Assembly: GCA_029932895.1 (NCBI GenBank)
Contig: JAOZPF010000124.1
Span: 1-6,052 of the forward strand
Direction of reading: 5' to 3'
Source of the DNA: Anaerolineae bacterium
Lineage (GTDB): Bacteria > Chloroflexota > Anaerolineae > B4-G1 > DUEL01
DNA length: 6,052 bases
Made by a program: the position numbers and the translations under genes. The notes below the pieces were generated by a model, which was given only the letters and a program-made list of their open reading frames with translations, made no database searches and had not been told where the DNA came from. Within the stretch, counting starts at the first letter, position 1. Each line of letters starts with the position of its first letter. Of this stretch, positions 1-5,170 are shown in pieces.

Positions 1-61
1 AGGACGATTCCGGTCAGGGTAATGAGCGTTTACAGGTATAACCATATGATGAGTGTTTACA
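1..61 (-). mobile_element. Possible terminal segment of an IS21-like insertion sequence
   Basis: Read on the minus strand, the segment begins TGTAAACACTCAT at base 61 and repeats TGTAAACGCTCAT 27 bases further in, then continues ACCCTGACCGG. IS21-family elements typically start with TG and carry several internal copies of a terminal motif, which is the pattern seen here. No transposase (istA/istB) lies in the window, because the element would extend leftwards beyond base 1. The bases from 62 to 119 would then be ordinary flank and show no recognisable motif. This is an inference from end architecture only; a regulatory repeat pair is the alternative. Confidence 0.3.
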
Positions 62-62
62 G
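22..62. repeat. Pair of 14-base direct repeats
   Basis: ATGAGCGTTTACAG (22-35) recurs as ATGAGTGTTTACAG (49-62), 13 of 14 bases identical and 27 bases apart start to start. Both copies point the same way. On the minus strand each reads CTGTAAACRCTCAT. The repeats are seen directly. They could be terminal transposase-binding repeats or paired operator sites upstream of the glucokinase promoter. Their position 58 bases before the -35 box is far for a simple repressor operator. Confidence 0.85.
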
Positions 63-119
63 CAAGCGCGACCTACGGCAGGCAGCGGACCGGCTAGAGC
101 TTTAATCCCAAGCAGTTAC

Positions 120-148
120 TTGACTCGGCGGGGCGCAGAAGTTATACT
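120..148 (+). promoter_or_regulatory. Vegetative-sigma promoter of the glucokinase gene
   Basis: A -35 box TTGACT (120-125) and a -10 box TATACT (143-148) are separated by exactly 17 bases, each one mismatch from the sigma-70/SigA consensus. Transcription should start near 155, giving a leader of roughly 48 bases before the ATG at 203. Nothing in that short leader looks like a riboswitch or attenuator, so constitutive expression is likely. Confidence 0.82.
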
Positions 149-202
149 AGGTTCACTGTTCTTGGCAATCGAACGAGAGCGCAGAAGGAGAGAATTGATC
201 CG

Positions 203-1186
203 ATGCTACTGGCTGGCGATGTCGGAGGAACAAAGACCAATCTGGCTATTTTTGCGCCTGGACGCAGCCCTCGCGCCCCACTGGTCAAGGCGCAATTCCG
301 CAGCAGTGACTATCCCGGTCTGGAAGCCGTGATCCGTGCGTTTCTCGCGCAGGTCGATGTGAGAGTCAAGCGGGCCAGTCTGGGTGTGGCTGGACCCGTC
401 GCGAGGGGACGCACCGTCGCTACCAATCTCCCCTGGGTGATCGACCGCGACCTCCTCCGCGACGCGCTCGGTCTTGACAAACTCATCCTGATGAACGACC
501 TGGTCGCTATAGCCAACGGCATCCCCATCCTGGGGCCAGACGATCTACGCACGCTCAACGAGGGGCGGTCAGTGGAGGGGGGGACGATCGCGGTTATCGC
601 AGCAGGGACCGGCCTGGGGGAATCCTTCCTCACCTGGGACGGCACGCGCTACCGACCTCACGCTTCAGAAGGAAGTCACGCCGACTTTGCCCCCACCGAC
701 CCCCTCCAGGCCGGATTGCTGCGCTATCTCCAGGAACGATTCGAGCACGTCAGCTACGAACGGGTCTGCTCAGGGCTGGGCATCCCCAACATCTATGCCT
801 ACCTCAAGGAGAAGCGGTACGGTCCAGAGCCGCCGTGGCTGGCAGAGCTGCTCGCCGCAGCCGATGACCCCACCCCGGTCATCGTGGACGCCGCCCTCGA
901 CACTGCACAACCGTGCGCCCTCTGCGCCCTGACACTAGAGACCTTTGTCTCCATCCTGGGCGCAGAAGCCGGCAACTTGGCGCTCAAGCTCCTCGCCACT
1001 GGCGGGGTCTACCTGGGCGGCGGCATCCCCCCGCGCATCCTGCCCGCCCTGGAGAAAGGGGGGTTCCTCAGCGCCTTCCGGCACAAGGGACGCCTCTCAG
1101 AACTGGTGGCCCACATCCCCGTCCACGTCATCCTCAATCCCGAGACCGCACTCTTCGGCGCGGCGCGGCGCGGCCTGGAGGAATAG
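203..1186 (+). CDS. glk: Glucokinase (Glk family, bacterial hexokinase fold)
   Basis: Cytoplasmic ATP-dependent phosphorylation of glucose to glucose-6-phosphate, the entry step of glycolysis. The 327-residue length is normal for the family. Seen in order: N-terminal phosphate loop GDVGGTKTNLA (5-15); TNLPW (74-78); the catalytic MND motif with N98 and D99; the nucleotide loop AAGTGLGE (133-140); SEGSHADFAP (155-164) supplying sugar-contact E156 and H159; YERVCSG (185-191) with E186; and the C-terminal nucleotide-binding GGVYLGGGIPPR (267-278). These match the Glk family (E. coli Glk-like) rather than ROK kinases, since the ROK cysteine zinc motif is absent. The start at 203 gives the expected extreme N-terminal phosphate loop. 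It is preceded by AAGGAG (185-190) at a somewhat long 12-base spacing, and no in-frame start lies just upstream. EGSHADF replaces the commoner EGGHxDF, probably harmless. The gene appears monocistronic; its neighbour is convergent. Confidence 0.95.
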   Translation: MLLAGDVGGTKTNLAIFAPGRSPRAPLVKAQFRSSDYPGLEAVIRAFLAQVDVRVKRASLGVAGPVARGRTVATNLPWVIDRDLLRDALGLDKLILMNDLVAIANGIPILGPDDLRTLNEGRSVEGGTIAVIAAGTGLGESFLTWDGTRYRPHASEGSHADFAPTDPLQAGLLRYLQERFEHVSYERVCSGLGIPNIYAYLKEKRYGPEPPWLAELLAAADDPTPVIVDAALDTAQPCALCALTLETFVSILGAEAGNLALKLLATGGVYLGGGIPPRILPALEKGGFLSAFRHKGRLSELVAHIPVHVILNPETALFGAARRGLEE

Positions 1187-1281
1187 CAAGGTGTAGGAAG
1201 CGAGCCGCAGCGGGCGAATACCGTCGCCTGGACCCAGCCCCCAGGTCCCGCCATCTACAGGGCCGTGGTTACACGATCCCT
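1187..1281. other. Convergent intergenic gap, no clear terminator
   Basis: Only 95 bases separate the glucokinase stop from the stop of the converging protease gene. The best inverted repeats are 5-base arms, CCTGG (1227-1231) with CCAGG (1241-1245), and the alternative GGACC (1230-1234) with GGTCC (1244-1248). Neither is followed by a T-run on either strand, so an intrinsic terminator is not supported. Termination by Rho or within the neighbouring gene is possible. Confidence 0.6.
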
Positions 1282-3948
1282 CTACGGGCTGTAACTTTTG
1301 ACCACCGCGGGCAGATAGACGTTCCGGCAGCGGGCCTCAAAGCCAAGAGAAGTCCGCTTCCAGATCGTGTTCGCCCAGAGTATGTGGGCCGTGTTGGTGA
1401 TTGTGCTGCACGGCTGCCCCGCCATCCGCGTAACCAGATCGATGGTCGTATACTGATTCGGCACCAGGTCGACCGTCCAAAAAGCCGTCCGCGCCGCCGG
1501 GTTGTAGGTGCCGGGCGGGCTGGAGGAGACGTACTCCAGCCCCGAGGGCAGCACATCGGATATGACCACACCCTGCGCCACGACATTGCCGTCACCGCCG
1601 CACCGGATGTGATAAGTAATGATATCGCCCGCGGCCGGAGTCCCGGAGAGGCTGGCTGTCACTTCCAGCGAGGGGAAGAGTTCGAGGTGGTAGTCCTCCG
1701 TCTCGCCCAGATCGTATCCCATCGACGGACCGCGGCCGTCGTGGGGAGACGGGGCCGGCATGTCGGCTATGCTGATGCGTAACCAGGTCCCAAAGACCGC
1801 GTCTTCGGCAATCACAACCTGGGGAACAAAGGACGGGGTGATCAGAGAATGAGTGCCCTGGGCCAGAGAGAGCACCTGATCCTGCACCGCCCACTCGGGC
1901 GCCGAAACGCCGGGGCAGGAGAGCGTGTCCCCCCAGTCACCATCACGATTCCAATCCCCCCACACGTTGACATAGCGAGGGAAGACAGCGGTCGAGCCGA
2001 CCGTCACCGTGTAGGGCAGTGTGACGGCGGTGCAATGCGCCAGGTGGACCAGCCACGGAAGTCCATCATCGAAACCACGGCTACTGCCGACGCTATCCTG
2101 GTCAGGCGTGTCGGTCGGCGGGTCGATGTTCGGGCTCCCATCCTGGTCGGGCCCCACATCGGCCTGTGCCTCTCCCGAGACCGTAGCGCCAAGCCAGGCA
2201 TCGACCTGGGCAAAGTGGTGGCGCGGGGCTGTCGGGCCTGTCCCGGGCCAGTACACTGTGGGAAAGTTGGCCGGCACGGCGGACAATATGCCAGAGGCAG
2301 GATAGGCCGTCATCGAGAGACTGTGGTTGTTCTGACTGGCAGGAGCGTCGCCCAGGTCAGCCTCGTCTGCGGCACAAGAGCCTTGCTGGACGGTAAAGCA
2401 GACGTTTGACAATTGGTTGTAGATGGTGGTGATGTCGATGCAGGAATCTCGGACGCAACTGCTGTCGTGCCACGAGCCACTCTCCGGGTTCACCGCGCTA
2501 TGCCCATACCACTGCCAGGCGGTGTTATTGGTGCTGCCGGGGAATGGGTCGCCCCCGTCGCCGCGGTTGGTCCCGTTCTCCAGTCCGTCCAGCCCGTCCG
2601 CCTGCTCCAATGCCACCAGATAATGCGTGCTGGCGCAACTGCCCCAGCAATGGGGGGTGGATGTGCACTCGCTATCGTTGTTCGGGCCGCCATAAATCGC
2701 CCATTGGGCCTCATCCACGTGCCAGATGAGCAGTCCGCTGGCAGGCAGGTATTCGTCATAACCACCGGTGAGCTTTTGGCGGTTCTCTACCAAAAAGTAC
2801 TCCTGCGGCTCCACGCCCGTGCTTTTGAAGCGGTAGATCATCCCCGCCGGCGAAGTCTCTACCGGGGGCAGGCAGGTCGAGTCGACGGGGCCAAAGGCCA
2901 TATAGTAGGTGTCCAGGCCAGCGACGATGCGGCTCCAGGCCGACGGCAGGGCAGGAGAGCTGCCGCCAGTGACCCATTGACTGATATACGGGTCCCATAT
3001 AGATGGCCCGTTCCAGTTCCCATAGGACATCAGGCCCCACTGACCGATGCCGTTGGAAGATAGGTCCAGGTCGTAAAGGTCCACCAAGCCAAAGAGGCCA
3101 TGAGCGATCTCGTGAGCGATCACACCGATGGTCATGTCAGTCGAGGTGGCAGTGACAGCAGGGGTAAGAAAATCCAACCCCTCAGGGACAGTGACGTAAC
3201 GGTCCACCAGGACTCCATCATAGATGGAGGGGCTGCCCCCCATCATCGAGATGGAGGAGGCATGGGACCATACATCGCCGGTGTTCTGGCTGAACTCGGC
3301 TCCGGTTCCCGCGTGGATGACCAGCAACGTATCCACCGCACCGTCTCCGTCGTTGTCATAGTTCGAGAAATCCACCAGGGGATCGACATAGGGAAGAATA
3401 TCCTCCACCATTCGCCCGGCGTTCTGCGGGTAGGCCCCCCAACCATACTGGCTGTTGACATAGTAGGCATAAGTCTGCGGGGCCCGCTGCCAACCGGTGG
3501 TGCTGGGCAGGTTCACTGTGACCAGGTCCACCTGCCCATGGGAAACGTCGGCGTAATAATCGCGCACCGACCCCCGCCCGACAACCTGCGGGGCAAAAAC
3601 CAGGTTGTCGAACTGGGTGAGGCTGGTCACCGTCGCCGGGTGGTCGGAGAAATCAACCAGGATAGCCAGCAGGTTGACAGCGCCGGTGAGACGTCGTGGC
3701 TGGACGGCAGAAGAAGCACGGAACAGGCGCAGCGGCGGGGTTGCCAGCTCCCCCGTCCTCATTCTCTCCACGACGGCGATGGGAGGGGGCACAATCGAGG
3801 TGACCCTGCCAGATCCGGCGGAACCTGGCGATGATTCGGTCAGGTCCGCCGCAACGGAAGCCGGCAGTGGCACAAACAGCACGCCAGCCAGCAGAGACAG
3901 GGAAAGCAACAGCGATCCTCCAAGACAGGCGGGGCGAGCGTCGTTCAT
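1282..3948 (-). CDS. Secreted M6-family metalloprotease with GEVED-like and DUF11-like modules
   Basis: A zinc endopeptidase predicted to be exported and to degrade extracellular protein. Numbered from the ATG at 3948 (888 residues): a signal peptide with hydrophobic core LLLSLSLLAGVLFVPL and a likely cleavage after ASVAA (about 34); an M6 (immune inhibitor A-like) catalytic region from about 87 to 510. The catalytic region contains an Asp/Gly-rich calcium-like loop YDNDGDGAVD (197-206), the zinc motif HEIAHGLFGLVDLYD (279-293; H279, E280, H283), LMSYGNWNG, EYFLVENRQK (383-392) and GLLIWHVDE (405-413). Next is a GEVED-like segment (about 532-755) starting LGDAP, with WGDWNRDGDWGD and ending GETEDY. 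A DUF11-like beta domain (about 759-865) follows, and then the tail VYLPAVVKSYSP. An in-frame ATG at 4032 would extend the protein by 28 residues, but it lacks a good ribosome site and would bury the signal peptide. Substrate is unknown. The catalytic motifs look intact. Confidence 0.9.
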   Translation of the reverse strand: MNDARPACLGGSLLLSLSLLAGVLFVPLPASVAADLTESSPGSAGSGRVTSIVPPPIAVVERMRTGELATPPLRLFRASSAVQPRRLTGAVNLLAILVDFSDHPATVTSLTQFDNLVFAPQVVGRGSVRDYYADVSHGQVDLVTVNLPSTTGWQRAPQTYAYYVNSQYGWGAYPQNAGRMVEDILPYVDPLVDFSNYDNDGDGAVDTLLVIHAGTGAEFSQNTGDVWSHASSISMMGGSPSIYDGVLVDRYVTVPEGLDFLTPAVTATSTDMTIGVIAHEIAHGLFGLVDLYDLDLSSNGIGQWGLMSYGNWNGPSIWDPYISQWVTGGSSPALPSAWSRIVAGLDTYYMAFGPVDSTCLPPVETSPAGMIYRFKSTGVEPQEYFLVENRQKLTGGYDEYLPASGLLIWHVDEAQWAIYGGPNNDSECTSTPHCWGSCASTHYLVALEQADGLDGLENGTNRGDGGDPFPGSTNNTAWQWYGHSAVNPESGSWHDSSCVRDSCIDITTIYNQLSNVCFTVQQGSCAADEADLGDAPASQNNHSLSMTAYPASGILSAVPANFPTVYWPGTGPTAPRHHFAQVDAWLGATVSGEAQADVGPDQDGSPNIDPPTDTPDQDSVGSSRGFDDGLPWLVHLAHCTAVTLPYTVTVGSTAVFPRYVNVWGDWNRDGDWGDTLSCPGVSAPEWAVQDQVLSLAQGTHSLITPSFVPQVVIAEDAVFGTWLRISIADMPAPSPHDGRGPSMGYDLGETEDYHLELFPSLEVTASLSGTPAAGDIITYHIRCGGDGNVVAQGVVISDVLPSGLEYVSSSPPGTYNPAARTAFWTVDLVPNQYTTIDLVTRMAGQPCSTITNTAHILWANTIWKRTSLGFEARCRNVYLPAVVKSYSP

Positions 3949-3952
3949 CGTA

Positions 3953-3962
3953 TCCCTCCTTT
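3953..3962 (-). promoter_or_regulatory. Ribosome binding site fixing the protease start
   Basis: The minus strand reads AAAGGAGGGA, an almost perfect Shine-Dalgarno sequence, with AGGAGG six bases upstream of the ATG at 3948. It selects this start over the longer in-frame ATG at 4032 and places the signal peptide at the very N-terminus. Confidence 0.85.
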
Positions 3963-4055
3963 CGCACTTTTGGAGACGAACCAGCTCTCGCCGAGCAGCC
4001 AGGGGGAAAGAAGAGTAATCGTGGGGCAGCAACGGCCACTTCCGAACGCAAGTAT

Positions 4056-4084
4056 ATCATAACCGAACAGCACCTCCTTGTCAA
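4056..4084 (-). promoter_or_regulatory. Near-consensus promoter of the protease gene
   Basis: On the minus strand a perfect -35 TTGACA (4084-4079) is followed after exactly 17 bases by -10 TATGAT (4061-4056), one mismatch from consensus. A second TATACT (4056-4051) overlaps the -10 by one base but would be 22 bases from the -35. Transcription should start near 4049, giving a leader of about 100 bases (4049-3949) with no recognised regulatory RNA. The long -10-like ORF start at 4032 lies inside this leader. The -35 shares its bases with the -35 of the divergent promoter. Confidence 0.83.
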
Positions 4085-4105
4085 TCACCACAACACGAGT
4101 AAAAT
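4078..4105 (+). promoter_or_regulatory. Probable promoter of the acyltransferase-racemase operon
   Basis: A -35 box TTGTCA (4078-4083) and a -10 box TAAAAT (4100-4105) are spaced by 16 bases. Each box has one mismatch from consensus and the spacer is slightly short. Transcription would start near 4112, leaving a leader of about 204 bases before the ATG at 4316. I saw no better promoter closer to the gene, where the sequence is GC-rich and hairpin-laden. Weaker than its divergent partner, with which it shares the -35 position. Confidence 0.55.
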
Positions 4106-4162
4106 GGGGCGCAGTAAATTGAGCGGATGGGGCGGGTTAAACAGGTTGGGCAGGCTACAGTC

Positions 4163-4184
4163 GCCCGGACGTGAACGTCCGGGC
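4163..4184. repeat. Leader stem-loop 1 (perfect inverted repeat)
   Basis: GCCCGGACGT and ACGTCCGGGC form a perfect 10-base inverted repeat separated by GA; as RNA, a 9-pair stem closed by a TGAA loop is more realistic. No T-run follows on either strand, so it is not an intrinsic terminator. It opens a cluster of stem-loops between the promoter and the acyltransferase gene. Confidence 0.85.
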
Positions 4185-4197
4185 TCAAAAGCCAAGC

Positions 4198-4225
4198 CCT
4201 GCGGGCTGGGGCCAGCCCCCGCAGG
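4198..4225. repeat. Leader stem-loop 2
   Basis: CCTGCGGG (4198-4205) pairs perfectly with CCCGCAGG (4218-4225). Inside, GGCTGG (4204-4209) and CCAGCC (4212-4217) form an alternative or stacked 6-base stem. The adjacent AGCCC (4195-4199) can pair either with GGGCT at 4181-4185 or with GGGCT at 4203-4207, so several folds compete. No T-run follows. Confidence 0.8.
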
Positions 4226-4241
4226 ACGCTTTGCCGGGCGA

Positions 4242-4263
4242 GCCGGGCGGTTTAGCGCCCGGC
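4242..4263. repeat. Leader stem-loop 3 with upstream half-repeat
   Basis: GCCGGGCG (4242-4249) pairs with CGCCCGGC (4256-4263) around the six-base loop GTTTAG. The left arm also occurs as a direct repeat immediately upstream (4233-4240), so either copy could pair with the right arm. No T-run follows. Confidence 0.8.
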
Positions 4264-4282
4264 GGTGCGGACCCATGTGCCC

Positions 4283-4295
4283 GCCCGGATCGGGC
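4283..4295. repeat. Leader stem-loop 4 next to the ribosome binding site
   Basis: GCCCG (4283-4287) and CGGGC (4291-4295) form a 5-base stem with loop GAT, ending eight bases before the AGGAGG of the acyltransferase gene. It is short and could occur by chance in DNA this GC-rich. Confidence 0.5.
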
Positions 4296-4302
4296 AGGTA
4301 AA

Positions 4303-4308
4303 AGGAGG
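4303..4308 (+). promoter_or_regulatory. Ribosome binding site fixing the acyltransferase start
   Basis: AGGAGG lies seven bases upstream of the ATG at 4316. It argues against the longer in-frame start at 4265, which would add 17 residues encoded by stem-loop DNA with no homology-like content. Confidence 0.85.
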
Positions 4309-4315
4309 GGCGGAG

Positions 4316-5170
4316 ATGGAGGTTCAAATTCGTCCCGTTCACACCCAGAAGGAATACCGCGCCGTGGAGCAGCTCCAGCGCGAGGCGTGGGGCCTCGCCG
4401 AGGTGGAGGTCGTCCCCCACCATCTGCTGGTCACAGCGCAGAAGAACGGCGGCCTGGTGCTGGGCGCGTTCGAGCTATTGCCCCAGGGAAAGGAACAGAT
4501 GGTGGGGTTCGTCTTTGGTTTTGTCGGCCTCACCGCCAAAGGCGAGGTCAAGCACTGCTCCCATATGGCTGGAGTGACCCCCGCCTACCAGGGCCAGAAC
4601 GTGGGCTACCGCCTCAAGCTGGCCCAGCGAGAGCGCGTGCTGGCGCAGGGAATCGACCTCGTCACCTGGACATTTGACCCACTGGAGAGCCGCAACGGGC
4701 GGTTGAATTTTCACAAGCTAGGCGCGGTCTGCCGCACTTACCTGCGCGACCTATACGGCGCTATGCGGGACGGACTGAACGCCGGCCTCCCCAGCGACCG
4801 CTTCCAGGTCGATTGGCACATTGGCAGCGCCCACGTCGCCCGGCGCTTGAGCGGGAAGTGGGCCGCTCCCTCGCTGACGGCGCTGCTGGAAACAGGTGTG
4901 CCCATCCTGAACCGTGCCCTTCCCGGTCCCCCACCCCACCCGCCGCAAACAACCCTGCCCGTCGCGGGGGAGCGGCTGTTGGTGCAAATTCCGGCCGACT
5001 TCCAGGCGGTCAAGGCGGCCGATATGGACCTGGCTCGCGCCTGGCGCGAGCAGACCCGCATCCTGTTCGAGACCGCTTTTGCCCGCGGATACACCGTCAC
5101 CGACCTGCTGTTCGAGGCCGGACAGAGCGCCTACCTCCTGGAGAAAGGATGGTCCGCCGATGAAGATTGA
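4316..5170 (+). CDS. GNAT-superfamily acyltransferase, COG3375-like; candidate amino acid N-succinyltransferase
   Basis: A 284-residue cytoplasmic protein predicted to transfer an acyl group from acyl-CoA. The GNAT acyl-CoA loop is at about 83-105: HMAGVTPAYQGQNVGYRLKL, a variant of the usual Q/RxxGxG/A loop. It is followed by the hallmark WTFDPLESRNGRLNFHKLGA (118-137) and LYGAM...DRFQVDW (146-167), which together mark the COG3375 type rather than small GNATs. The C-terminal part (about 215-284) is less distinctive. Known precedent: a GNAT N-succinyltransferase is encoded beside N-succinylamino acid racemase in Geobacillus, in a D- to L-amino acid conversion pathway. The next gene here is of that racemase family and overlaps by 11 bases, so the same role is inferred. 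Acyl donor and amino acid substrate cannot be read from the sequence. The start rests on the AGGAGG at 4303-4308. Confidence 0.87.
   Translation: MEVQIRPVHTQKEYRAVEQLQREAWGLAEVEVVPHHLLVTAQKNGGLVLGAFELLPQGKEQMVGFVFGFVGLTAKGEVKHCSHMAGVTPAYQGQNVGYRLKLAQRERVLAQGIDLVTWTFDPLESRNGRLNFHKLGAVCRTYLRDLYGAMRDGLNAGLPSDRFQVDWHIGSAHVARRLSGKWAAPSLTALLETGVPILNRALPGPPPHPPQTTLPVAGERLLVQIPADFQAVKAADMDLARAWREQTRILFETAFARGYTVTDLLFEAGQSAYLLEKGWSADED

Noticed and set aside
120..332. A 70-codon plus-strand frame beginning with TTG at 120
   Set aside because: Its start codon is the -35 box of the glucokinase promoter, and most of it overlaps glucokinase in another frame.
1156..1173. CGGCG tandem repeat near the end of glucokinase
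   Set aside because: About 3.6 copies of five bases inside coding sequence, in frame with a conserved C-terminal Ala/Arg stretch; most simply explained by GC-rich codon choice.
1221..1250. Possible bidirectional terminator between glucokinase and the protease
   Set aside because: The stem arms are only five bases, two registers compete, and there is no T-run on either strand.
913..1782. A 289-codon plus-strand frame spanning the end of glucokinase and the end of the protease gene
   Set aside because: It runs out of frame with glucokinase and antisense to the protease, is Arg/Gly/Pro-rich, and has no ribosome site or family motif.
3949..4032. N-terminal extension of the protease to the ATG at 4032
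   Set aside because: It would put 28 charged residues before the signal peptide, while a strong Shine-Dalgarno at 3953-3962 serves the internal ATG.
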